Positions 1 through 10,050 of a stretch of DNA of 64,000 nt are shown here, one piece after another (the first letter of the stretch is position 1; each line of letters opens with the position of its first letter). The DNA comes from Manduca sexta (Eukaryota; Arthropoda; Insecta; Lepidoptera; Sphingidae): assembly GCF_014839805.1 (NCBI RefSeq), contig NC_051126.1:2302609-2366608 (forward strand), given 5' to 3'. A program made the position numbers and the translations under genes. The notes under the pieces are model-generated. The model did not search any database and was not told the DNA's origin. It saw only the letters and a program-made list of their open reading frames with translations.

Positions 1-620
1 AAAGTGACCCAAATGTACCTGATGGTAAGTGGAGTGGGGTCCAATAGAGTGCGACCGACACGAGATGATTACCCCCGGCAGTCGATATAATAGGGTACCG
101 GACTCACTTTTGTTCTTTACTATTATCAAATATTTACATAATATAAATTATAACACAGAAGGAATTATTAAAATCCGGTAAAAAATCAACAAGTTATAAG
201 TCTTTGAATTTCGGTGGAAGGGTTAATGAACAAGAAACAGAAAAGAGACGAAATACCCACATGTGACGTCATCGGTAATTACGACGCGTGCGAAAAAAAG
301 AGATAAAGCGATATCCCCACATCGCGCCCACTTTTTGCACATTACATTATTTTAAAATGAATTACTCGCTCATTTTTAAACCAATTTTAATGCAGTTTTC
401 GCAGCAGTGCTTCTTTTTCATATTATTAACCAATACATATTGAATAATGTACAAAATCAAGCATAGGCCGGTCCCCTATTATGCCGACATGTTAAACACA
501 GGCTGATCTCAGAACGCGACACACTAACGTGGACCAATGTGACAGGTTTTAACAGCTTGTGTACATACGGTGGTCGCTTTACGGGAGAATATAAATTATA
601 TCTTATCACCAGCAAAAGGT
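1..620 (-). repeat. SINE-like dispersed repeat, split by an insertion
   Basis: Two pieces (about 1-91 and 478-620) match, in reverse orientation, the repeat seen intact at 8890-9150 and 57915-58170. Shared landmarks are the complement of CATCAGGTGCAGTG near base 25, the CGGCAGTCGATATAAT stretch, and the terminal TGGTCGC and TATCACCAG block near 570-610. The middle is occupied by the 92-477 insertion. The family is not named; membership is judged by eye from the other copies. Confidence 0.6.
92..477. mobile_element. Putative MITE inside the 1-620 repeat
   Basis: The insert begins AGGGTACCGG and ends CCGGTCCCCT, imperfect inverted termini. It interrupts the dispersed repeat, which resumes in register on each side (GATATAAT before, ATTATGCC after). 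The interior is AT-rich and has no coding potential. Superfamily is not determined; the flanking ATAAT/ATTAT bases may hide a short target duplication. Confidence 0.45.
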
Positions 621-2190
621 AATCCGAATTATACCTAAGTAATAGAAACACACACTCTGTCCCTCGCAGCCATAACCTTAGGACATCCGACTCTGCTCAA
701 CATCCCGATAAATAGCAATGTAATTTGTAACCATTTACCCATTATAATAGTTCAGAGCCAACAATAAATATGAAAAAGTACATACCTACAATATCTAATT
801 CCTTTAGCCCGTCAAGGGTTAAATTAATTTCTATGAAAACTAAACAATACAGTATACTCGCAAACGAAACGCCAACTTCTCGTAAACAGACATCAAACAG
901 CCGAGAGGCAATCAAGAAGGCGGCCTACAATTAAAATTTTAGACATTGTCGCTTCAGAACAAATTAATTCACAACTCAGAATCTTGGATTAATTAATAAA
1001 GTTTCATAAAAACTGCATTAATTACTAACAGTCTAATAGTCACTTATATCTTGAGCTATTTATATTACACGTCGATTCTTGTATTAACTAAATAATAGAA
1101 ATAAATTATTATGATTATAATGCCACCTCTGTTTTACATACCGTCCCACTAATGGGCATCGGCGGAGGCCTGTTTCCTCTGAAAGGGCTTAGGGTTCATC
1201 CTGCGGGTTGATATATACCTATGAAATGGTTAAATAAAATTATATGTAGTGTTATCGGGTATCAATGGCGAAGAGTGACATTTTCCAAAAAGGCACCCGA
1301 CACAACATATAGGTACTACTCAAACGCGTAAATGTGGTTTGCAAATCATTCCAATGATAATTAGATTTTACATAAGTCACGAAAAGCAAGCCGGCAGAAA
1401 TCGGACTACCTATATGGACCCTTCGCCAGTCGAGTATGTAGGTAGGTTTCCTCGCTATGGTTTCCGTCACGGCTCAAGCAAGCGATTAATTGACCAAAAA
1501 TAGGTACACACGATAGAAACAGGTAAACGATAACTTAAGCTATTCAATAGTTCATCAAATGTCTAACCCCCTTATTCATAGACGTTACTTATCTAAGGAC
1601 GGAGCATTGCTGTGATAACAAGTCTGTTACTCAGTGCTGACGGCATGGCAACCTTCGCAGTGCGCAGACGTAGGGCCGTTGTGATTGGCTAATATTGAGA
1701 CACAACTTGAATCTAGTTGGCTGTCAGATAAACAAAGCTAAACAAACGGCAAGCTGTCAAATAAACAAAGCTGAGATTATACGACGATAACAACGTCAGA
1801 GTGATCTCTATGAAGTACTGTAAAAGTAACATGGCAGATGTAATTACGTAGTCATTTTAGTAGCAAATGTAGTTGCGCGTGGAATTGATACATATTCGAC
1901 CAAAGGATTTAACATAGTAGGAACAAACGTAATATCGAGATGTTCAAACAGACGAGTTAGTTTAATATCCTGCATTAAAATATCGCTGCGTTTAGTTAAA
2001 TAATTCAGAATCGTAGTAGTTGAATATCCCAATTCAAAATTGATTGTTTTTGTCAAATTGAGAAGAGCAAATACTTTTACTTATTTTAATTGGATTGAAA
2101 TAAAACTATTTTTCCGGATTTTATCGCGTTTTTTTTATATTGTAATATTCTTCTAAAACTGCAGCTACTGCACGAACTGCCATTGCAGCT
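621..2190. other. Gene-free AT-rich stretch
   Basis: No convincing coding exon was seen. It contains the hAT-like MITE at 1263-1439. The stretch 2097-2160 carries the CCGGATTTTATCGCG motif that also terminates the element at 55581-56600 and recurs at 10434-10500. Confidence 0.5.
1263..1439. mobile_element. hAT-like MITE (CARTGGCGAAG termini)
   Basis: The left end CAATGGCGAAG and right end CTTCGCCAG form short inverted termini. Flanks TCGGGTAT (left) and TCGAGTAT (right) fit a 7/8 degraded 8-bp target duplication, as expected for hAT elements. The interior is related to the copies at 51748-51884 and, reversed, 5685-5840. It is non-coding. Confidence 0.55.
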
Positions 2191-2195
2191 GTGTA

Positions 2196-3506
2196 TACCT
2201 AGTCTTGCCATAAATATTGTAATAAAGAAAAAAGAAAATTGTTAACTGCAAATAACATTTATTACTTTTACAGTGTGTCAGTTTAATACATAAATATAAA
2301 ACAATTAAAAATATAAAAAGCTTATTCGAAGTGGTCTCCATTGGCTGCAATACAGTCCTTTAAACGATGAGGCCAGTTATCAATAGAAGCACGCACTCTT
2401 TCCATGGGAAAATTCTTCACTGCCAATCGTATAGATTGTTTTAGGGACTCCAAATTATCATGGCGTTTAGAGCAAGCTGTACTCTCTAAAACTGACCACA
2501 AATCATAATCCAGCGGATTAAGATCGGGACTAGACGACGGCCAGTCTTCAGCTCTGATGAAGTCCGAAACGTTCGATTCCAACCAAGACTGCGTGGACCG
2601 AGCTTTATGACCCGGCGCCGAGTCTTGCTGGAAGGACCATACTTGGTTATTGAACATGGTGATGTTAAGGGGCTTAACTACCTTCTCAAGAATGGTATCT
2701 TGATACACTTGTGCCGATGTTTTGATACCTTTTTCACAAAAATATGGCTCAGTCACTCCTTCATAGCTAACACCCCACCAAACCATCACTGAAGTCGGAT
2801 AATGTCCACGTTGCACTCTGTCGACTAATTGGGAAGCTTCCTTAGAGCTTTGAGCATAAATACGGTCATTTTGTTTGTTAAAATGTTGCTCAATTGTAAA
2901 AATTTTCTCATCCGTAAACAAAATTTTTCTGTGACCTCCCTTTGCGTACCGCTTCAGTAGTTGTTTCGATTTTACCACCCTATTCTTCTTTAAATTATCA
3001 GTTAAGAAATGGCCAGTGCGTCTCTTATAGGCTGCAAGTCCTAAGTCATCTTTTAAAATACGCGACATGGTTCTAGGTGCTATCTTCATTTCCCGAGATA
3101 AAATCTTTTGCTTTCGGACAGGATTTCTTCGAATTCTTTCCCTTACTGCTTTGACCACCTTTTTCGTACGAACACTACGTGGACGGCCAGATCTTTTTCT
3201 GTCACAAACAGAGGAGGTCTCATTGTACCTATTAATAGCCCGGTACACAAACATTTTACTAATACCAAGTGTATGGAGAGTTTTAAAAATTGCATTTGGC
3301 TCCATACCTACTTTGTGTAATGCTATCACAGCGATTCGGTTCTCTTTATCACCCCACACCATTTTAATATCGCAAAATATTTTACAATGTATTGGCGCCA
3401 AAATGAGAAAACACAATGAACAATCGTATAAAAATGACAGATTCGAAATTCAAATGTAATATTTTTTTATAATTAAGTGTAACAGTATTTATGGCCAGAC
3501 TAAGTA
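2196..3506 (-). mobile_element. Complete mariner-type element (maT-like, DD37D)
   Basis: An element of about 1.31 kb is bounded by inverted repeats: left TACCTAGTCTTGCCATAAAT near 2196 and right, read on the minus strand, TACTTAGTCTGGCCATAAAT near 3506. About 27 of 31 terminal positions agree. TA lies outside each end, as expected for a Tc1/mariner target duplication. The single internal gene on the minus strand is uninterrupted. Length and ends fit the mariner superfamily; the exact terminal base is ambiguous because TATA surrounds the ends. Confidence 0.88.
2322..3362 (-). CDS. maT/mariner-family transposase, intact
   Basis: This 346-residue DDE transposase would cut and re-insert the surrounding element at TA sites. 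The frame stays open upstream to 3416, but the start at 3362 (MVWGDKENRI) gives the usual mariner length and begins just before the helix-turn-helix region. A GRPR linker motif is at residues 59-62. The three catalytic acidic residues are visible: D151 in FTDEK, D247 in QQDSAPGH and D285 in NPLDYDLW. D247 and D285 are separated by 37 residues, so this is DD37D, the signature of the maT family, rather than DD34D of classical mariners. There is no stop or frameshift in the frame, so the protein could be functional or only recently inactive. It is the only gene in the element. Confidence 0.93.
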   Translation of the reverse strand: MVWGDKENRIAVIALHKVGMEPNAIFKTLHTLGISKMFVYRAINRYNETSSVCDRKRSGRPRSVRTKKVVKAVRERIRRNPVRKQKILSREMKIAPRTMSRILKDDLGLAAYKRRTGHFLTDNLKKNRVVKSKQLLKRYAKGGHRKILFTDEKIFTIEQHFNKQNDRIYAQSSKEASQLVDRVQRGHYPTSVMVWWGVSYEGVTEPYFCEKGIKTSAQVYQDTILEKVVKPLNITMFNNQVWSFQQDSAPGHKARSTQSWLESNVSDFIRAEDWPSSSPDLNPLDYDLWSVLESTACSKRHDNLESLKQSIRLAVKNFPMERVRASIDNWPHRLKDCIAANGDHFE

Positions 3507-3647
3507 TATACTGCCCAATGATCAGTACGAGCCTCTTCACTTACTGAGAGAGTTTAAGTCTTAGTCCACCACGCTGACCTATAGAGAAATTTACAACCTA
3601 GTAAGGACAACGGACAGCACAATCTCTTGAACGAATCGTAGACTGTT

Positions 3648-4844
3648 TAGTCCATTGAAATGTTACATTTTTTAGGCCTTACCTTGCGTTTTTTAGAGGA
3701 CGCAATTTTATTTTTTTGAAGTGTAGGGGGGGTCAGTCTAAAGCTAAAACCAAGTTTGTGGGGTCGCCACCCTTGTCCCACGGCCGCCATCTTGAAAATA
3801 GGGATTGAAATGGTTTTTACGATGTATTTCTTAAACTATTTATCTGACAAAAAAAATGTATGAACATTTTTTGTTGCAAATTAAATTCTCTACAACTTTG
3901 GTCTAGTAACTTTTGTCGTAGAACTATAAATAAAAAAGTTATAAGCAAAAATGTTAAGAAATTCAATGTTAAGCAATGTGCATTGCAACGTCATCAGAAC
4001 GTGTGTTTATAAGGTTCATAATACTTTTTTGTACTCTCATTAATACCCAAATACCCAAGGGACCATTAGGGAACAAAAGAACATCTGCCTGCTATTATTA
4101 TTATTATTTCTAACCTCTCTTATTGTAAGAATAGCTGATAATATTGTGTTGAAGTTGTCGTTCAACTTATATCTTTTAGTTGTGCTACATATTTCTGTAC
4201 GTGCGGATGTATTTTATTCTGTTTTTAATTATGAAGACGATTTCGAATGATTTTAGACACGATTTTAACTTTAGTGAAAACTACTTTTTATTAGCATTTT
4301 GACTTTTAAAAGACTTTTAAAAGTCAAAATGCTAATAAATAACCTACTACGACAACTTCAACACAATATTATCAGCTACTCTTACAATAAGAGAGGTTAG
4401 AAATAATAATAATAGCAGGCAGATGTTCTTTTGTTCCCTAATGGTCCCTTGGGTATTTGGGTATTAATGAGAGTACAAAAAGTATTATGAACCTTATAAA
4501 CACACGTTCTGATGACGTTGCAATGGACATTGCTTAACATTGAATTTCTTAACATTTTCGCTTATAACTTTTTATTTATAGTTCTACGACAAAAGTTACT
4601 AGACCAAAGTTGTAGAGAATTTAATTTGCAACAAAAATGTTTATACATTTTTTGTCAGATAAATAGTTAAAGAGATACATCGTAAAACCATTTCAACCCC
4701 TATTTTCAAGATGGCGGCCGTGGGACAAGGGTGGCGACCCCACAAACTTGGTTTTAGCTTTAGACTGACCCCCCCTACACTTCAAAAAAATAAAATTGCG
4801 TCCTCTAAAAAACGCAACCCCAAATGTAACTTTTCAATGGACTA
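3648..4844. repeat. 1.2-kb long inverted repeat (fold-back element)
   Basis: Two arms of about 500 bp (3648-4160 and 4350-4844) are near-identical reverse complements. The outer ends are TAGTCCATTGAAA and its complement TTTCAATGGACTA. The loop (4161-4349) contains its own palindrome at about 4286-4337. Terminal TA on each side is compatible with a TA target site. It has no coding capacity. It could be a fold-back MITE of the Tc1/mariner type; the superfamily is inferred only from the TA. Confidence 0.85.
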
Positions 4845-5684
4845 GTTATATTCGGCATATGGAGAGCGACTTTTAATATAAACATTCCTTTTTTAAAAAT
4901 AATCAATCTTCTCTAAACAGGGTATAAAAACTAAATCAGTTTTGGAGTATTTTTATTTTGCATGAACGGAAACGCGGAGGGCAGGCAAACTGCACCAATG
5001 AATTGACTTTGGATCCTTCTTAATTTCCTTACCCAATACTGCAATGCTCTCAATTCTCAATCTAGTAATTCAAAATATAATCCCACTTAACATGCCAACC
5101 AACAATCCGATCGTATAAAGCGAAAGCAATATTCAAGCCAGGTGTGCTAAGTACAGAGAGCAAGGTAAAACCCGCATTTCTGGTCAAAAGCCAATCGGAT
5201 TCAAAGCAACCTTTACCTTCAAACAAGCAACAAAGGTGAAGCTGTACATGATTCTCTGAATAATTAACACATCAGTCTCTATATTTTATAAGTATTATAG
5301 ACGGAAGGGCTGGATGTTCGGTTTGACATTGGTAAGTAGAAGTAGGAGCTCAGCAACTGACATTGAACGCTAACTACATTTTATACAATAAATACAAGTT
5401 CAAAATACAACAGTCATTTCGTGATATTTTCCTAAATTAACTAGACAGACCGGCATCTGTTATTTATGATATTACATTTAAACTACAGATCTAAATCTAG
5501 TTACAGCGTAGCAGTAGAGATGGGTCGTTGTAGAACCTCTTAGATGTAATATAATTTTAAAATTAAAAACATTAATATTATCTTATGTCAACTCGTGGAA
5601 AACAAGTGCTCAATGATAAAAAACATTGTCTAAATTTATCCGTATTTTTCATTTCACGTATAGTATTTCATTATTTTTACTGCA

Positions 5685-5840
5685 AGGGTCCATATAACCC
5701 GATTCATGTTTGCTTCTCTTTCATAATTTACGTAAAATCTAATTATCATTGGATCGATTTACAGACCTCATTTATGCATATTAATACCTATATGTTGCAT
5801 CGAGTCATCTTTCGGAAAACTTCACCCTTAATCACTGCAG
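5685..5840 (-). repeat. hAT-like MITE fragment
   Basis: Reverse-orientation relative of 1263-1439. It shares GGTCCATATA near the left, the block around ATTATCATTGGATCGATTT, and TTTCGGAAAACTTCACCCTT at the right. The terminal CTTCGCCACTG is not preserved. Confidence 0.45.
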
Positions 5841-6392
5841 TAGTCGCTTTAAAGGTGAAAAAATTATTACCTACCTGCCATCCAACCCCAGAATCTTGGG
5901 TAAACCCACAGCCAGGCGTATAGTTTCGCAAATGGCGTGACTATTCGTGCTCGGGCGGTCACGTACCTTGGCTGTTTGAGACGTAAACTTTATGCCCGTG
6001 GGGCGTTGCATATTCTGGCGATATCTCAAAAAGCACGATCCCGGCCGCGTGACCGGAACGCTCGCCGCCGGGACTCGCTTACCGGGATTATTATTGCTGC
6101 ACACGTCGATATAATACAAATACGGCTTGATAACAAAATAGCTTTAATATCATGATCAAAGACGTTTCTTTGAAGAAACTATTCATGTAAACAGGCTCTC
6201 TGAAAAGAGTTCGAACTGCTTATTTATTATCTGTGCTTAAGGTCCTCACGAATTTTTGTGAAATTATAACGAGTGTGGATACCGACCCCGCTGGTCATGA
6301 GGGTTAATGGAGTCTTGTGTTGTGGTTATTAGAATATATTCTGGACTATACATAAATTGTGTAAGGCAGTACATTTCACTTCACGAACTGAA

Positions 6393-6645
6393 AATTAGTG
6401 GCGATAGCCTAGTGACTAGACGAATGCCCGTAGGTCCAAAATCCAAGAATACACCTCTTACTTTTCTAAAGTTATGTGTGTATTCTTTGTGAATTATCGC
6501 TTGCTTTAACAGTGAAGGAAAATATCGTGAAAAAACCACTGCACTAGGCCAGCGCAATGGGCTAATATCTAATACCGCTCGATGGTAGAGGAAGTCTGTG
6601 GACTGCCACAGTATATAATACGGGGCTGCTATTACATATTTGCTA
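6393..6645 (+). repeat. tRNA-headed SINE with RTE-like tail
   Basis: The head (6395-6465) resembles a tRNA-derived promoter: GGCGATAGCCTAGTGA-like A box, then a degenerate B box GGTCCAAAATCC. The body has TTATCGCTTGCTTTAAC and GCACTAGGCCAGCG. It ends CAGTATATAATACGGGGCT followed by an ATT-rich tail. The copy at 29051-29375 has the same modules, but with its head inverted. Confidence 0.6.
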
Positions 6646-7659
6646 TTATATATTTTATAAATACTTATGTCTAACACACTGAAACAGACCACAGACAATT
6701 TAGTAATAGAAATACTATAACTACAGCCCAGCATAATGAAAAAAACTTTAATGCATAACACAAAAAATATATTATAAACCAAGTTAAATATTAACAGTGA
6801 AAAACTTTATTCATCACTGAAGTATTCTAATAAGCGGCAAAGTTCGTTCAGAATAAGATAGAAAACTATTTAGCATTTTTAAAATTACTTATCACAGGTG
6901 TTAGTACCTTCGTTTAGTCATTTATTATTTATTTAAAATACAAGCCCTTATTTTCCACTTTGTATTTTTTTGTTACAAATTATTATAACATAGAATGGGT
7001 TTTATTGTGTAGTATTGTAAATAATTCCTAAGCGGTCTAAAGAAAAAGAAAACTTATGTGTACTGTGTATTTATATGTGTACGTGTTTGTGTATGAGCTT
7101 GTAAATTAAGTTATGTCGGTTTACATTAACTTCTTATAGAAATAGTGTTATATATGCGGTGCCTTTCCCTTCTAAATACCGCATGGCATTAAATCCTTTT
7201 TGTGAATACGTAAGGCTTACCGGTGTTGCTATTTTACAGAGTCTACGTAACTAATAATTGCTATTTCTTACATACTCACATTTTAAAATCATTGTTTAAT
7301 TAACAATAATAAATCCTCAAAATAAAGATTACACTTAAAAGAATTAACAATTTGCATTTATACTCACAAAACTCATTAAAACGCGCATTAATTATACTTA
7401 AAAATATAACATAAAAAGAAAAACAATACGCAAAGGGATCAGGAGAAATGTGATCCGCATAATACCTCGTTACCCATTTTATCCTTCCGCCATTATTCAA
7501 TCACGGCTAATACATCAGCCAAACGACAATAAATAAACAAAATCCCCGAAACGGAAAAAAAGATCGAATGCGACATTTAAATAGCAAATAAACCGGTAAA
7601 GATCGGAATCTACCGGTTTTTTACAGCTTAATCACTCGCGCCGGTGCACGTACAAATAA

Positions 7660-7740
7660 ACGTTCGGAAATGACGACATAAATCGGTTTCCGAACGAAAA
7701 ATATGGCGGTCGCGTGTGCGCGCCGCGCGCGAAGTGTAGA
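7660..7740. other. CpG-rich patch, function unknown
   Basis: A dense cluster of CG dinucleotides (for example CGCGTGTGCGCGCCGCGCG near 7710) stands out in AT-rich surroundings. It might be a promoter or 5' UTR of a gene outside the window, but no start codon, exon or splice signal supports that. Confidence 0.25.
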
Positions 7741-8889
7741 GTGGACGAAATGTACGAAGAGCAACGAATTTTTGCTGGTCATTTTTTCGGTGACGTGCGA
7801 ATTGCGTTTTGTTAGATTAATACATGGGAAAAGTGCCCCGAGTGTTTTAAATTGATTGCTAACATGGTGTGATAATTTCATATTGTATTATTTGGGCATA
7901 TGTCATCCCCTATTGGAGGTTCCCGTTAGTGGCAGATTATGTGACAACCTAAAATATCTAAACCTGGGCCTGACCTTGAAATCAAAAGTACCTGCCAATT
8001 CCCAACATATTACAGGCTGCCAAGACTAATGAAGCGACTATCTAGATTGAAAACCTAATTTTTAATTCAATTCCACGTTGGCGAGTAACTTTATAAATAA
8101 AATTCATAATTTACTGTGCTCGGATATCGCATAGGATATGCAGAGTTGTCGTTTTTATATCCAAAATCAATTTCCTCCGCCAAGCTACATTGTAAGCGGT
8201 GGAAAGTTTCACGTGAAGTTTATTCAAATAAATAGGAATATAGCGATGTTTACTGTCTACGTTTTAAATAATAGTGATTCCAAATCTTCATCATGTATTG
8301 GTACTGTTACTTTACAAAGAAAAATAAAATATATTAATAAAATATTAATTTATACCTACCGCCCTATGTCGATTTGAAGTTACCATAACACCCTCTACAT
8401 TTAATGCCTCCGTTTAATCTCTAAAATCAAGTACAATACATCAATGAAGTTCATGTTACATTGATGTTAAAGCCTAGAATTGTCAACTGTGAGATAAACT
8501 CAATCCAACAACACGTAGATTGTAACAATTAATATTGAAGTCACATGAACAATCACTCGTAAAATCAACCTCCTCGCATTTTGCATTGCACCACCATCAA
8601 ATGAACACGGCAATAAAAACGAAGCCTCACCACAAAATATATTACAAAAATCAAAAACTGCATCATCCGTCCACTGTCCAGCACAACAAGCGATAATAAA
8701 ACGATTACTTCTCCCCAATTGCCCATCAGCCATTCCACTAATTGACCTTAACGTATTTTCCATGCTGTGATTATCGAGTGTCCCAATGAATAGTCCGACC
8801 GATAACGTAATATTGACTCGGTTATGATTTTTGGTTTCATCGTATCAAATTTGAGTGTACTCAATCAATATTGATGTTTTCGTGAAGCC

Positions 8890-9150
8890 ATATAGCTGGT
8901 GGTAGTATATTTTAAATCCGCCCGGATAACGACCACCATACACAAAGTGGTGAAACCCTAAATAATGGCCCACGTAAGTTTGTCACGTTCCGGGAGCAGC
9001 CTTTGTATATCAGGTTTCAGCAAACCGGCATAATTCTGTCAACTGCCGAGGGTTAATCATCTCTCATCAGTCGACTTTCTATTGGACCCCACTCCACTTA
9101 CCATCAGGTGCAGTGAGGTCACAATGCCTTGTACGTATAAAAAAAGCCAA
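8890..9150 (+). repeat. SINE-like dispersed repeat, full-looking copy
   Basis: Runs from CTGGTGGTAGTATATTTTAA through CGACCACCATACACAA and CACGTTCCGGGAGCAGCC to CCATCAGGTGCAGTGAGGTCA. The same order of landmarks recurs at 57915-58170, reversed at 27835-28065 and 1-620, and partly at 29410-29545. Confidence 0.65.
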
Positions 9151-9529
9151 ATGGACTGACAGTATTATCATGTGCTCAAACTTTCACATAAGTTTTGAAT
9201 GTGTGTCGATCTTGATGTCGCGTTTTGTGTGGTGTAAGTGGTTACTCCTCTAATTAGTTGCGATGATTTTCCTTAAAAACCAGGAGTATATCCATAAGTC
9301 TCGCAATTCACTTTAATAAATGTGACAATTGTTTATTTCCTTTACGGAAATTTTACTGATCATACGAACAGCTGCATTTGTAAACTACCACATCGTTCTT
9401 CTGTGAGACGATGGTACCCACTAGTTAAGCAAAGCGGAGTGCGGCCAGATAGATCCACTGGCGATAGCTCCCTATCCCTCGCAAGTTAAGAAGTTAAATT
9501 TTAATTAGACACCGACTCCAAAATTGCCT

Positions 9530-10050
9530 CAAATCCGTGCCTTACGGCCCGGCGTTGAGCCACCCGGATTTGATCTTGACCTTCGAGTGACCGCCGGGCC
9601 GAGTCCCTAACCTATATACACGCACGGCATACCAACTAAAACTCCGCGGTGGCCGTCTTCGGCGCATTAGGGACGACTGTGGGCTTCCTCTGACTGAAAT
9701 GTTTAAGTTTTCGTCCGCAATCGTCCCTGCGCGGTGCCGCCTGTTTCGGCCCGTCTCCTATGGGGGGGCTCAGAAGAAGAAGGACGCTCTCGGCGTCAAC
9801 GGCAGCATGAGGCCTACCTTCCACGCTGCCGTGCATCCCGGGGGTCATTACAATGTGCGAGATGTGCACAACGTACACTAAGGGCGGACGGCCCCCAGCC
9901 GCCCGCCGACGACTCCCCGATGGCCCCTATTAGTCGCCTTTTACGACAGGCAGGGGATACCGTGGTGGAATTCTCCAAACGCCCCCAGTCCACAGGGCGG
10001 GAGAGGCCGGTCAGTCGTCCGCCCGGCGCCTCCTTGGAGCACAGGTCCTG
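9530..10050. repeat. Probable non-LTR retrotransposon fragment (R1-like?)
   Basis: A GC-rich island of about 500 bp in AT-rich sequence. It contains CGCCGGGCCGAGTCCCTAAC and TAGTCGCCTTTTACGACAGG followed by GGGGATACCG. A shorter reverse copy of the latter block is at 42640-42705, so it is dispersed. I associate this block with untranslated parts of insect non-LTR elements; the clade is a guess. Open frames across it are best explained by high GC. Confidence 0.45.

Larger units (their letters stand above)
4845..8889. other. Gene-free stretch with scattered repeats
   Basis: No supported exon. It contains the hAT-like fragment at 5685-5840, the SINE at 6393-6645 and a CpG-rich patch at 7660-7740. 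The remainder is AT-rich with many stops in all frames. Confidence 0.5.
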
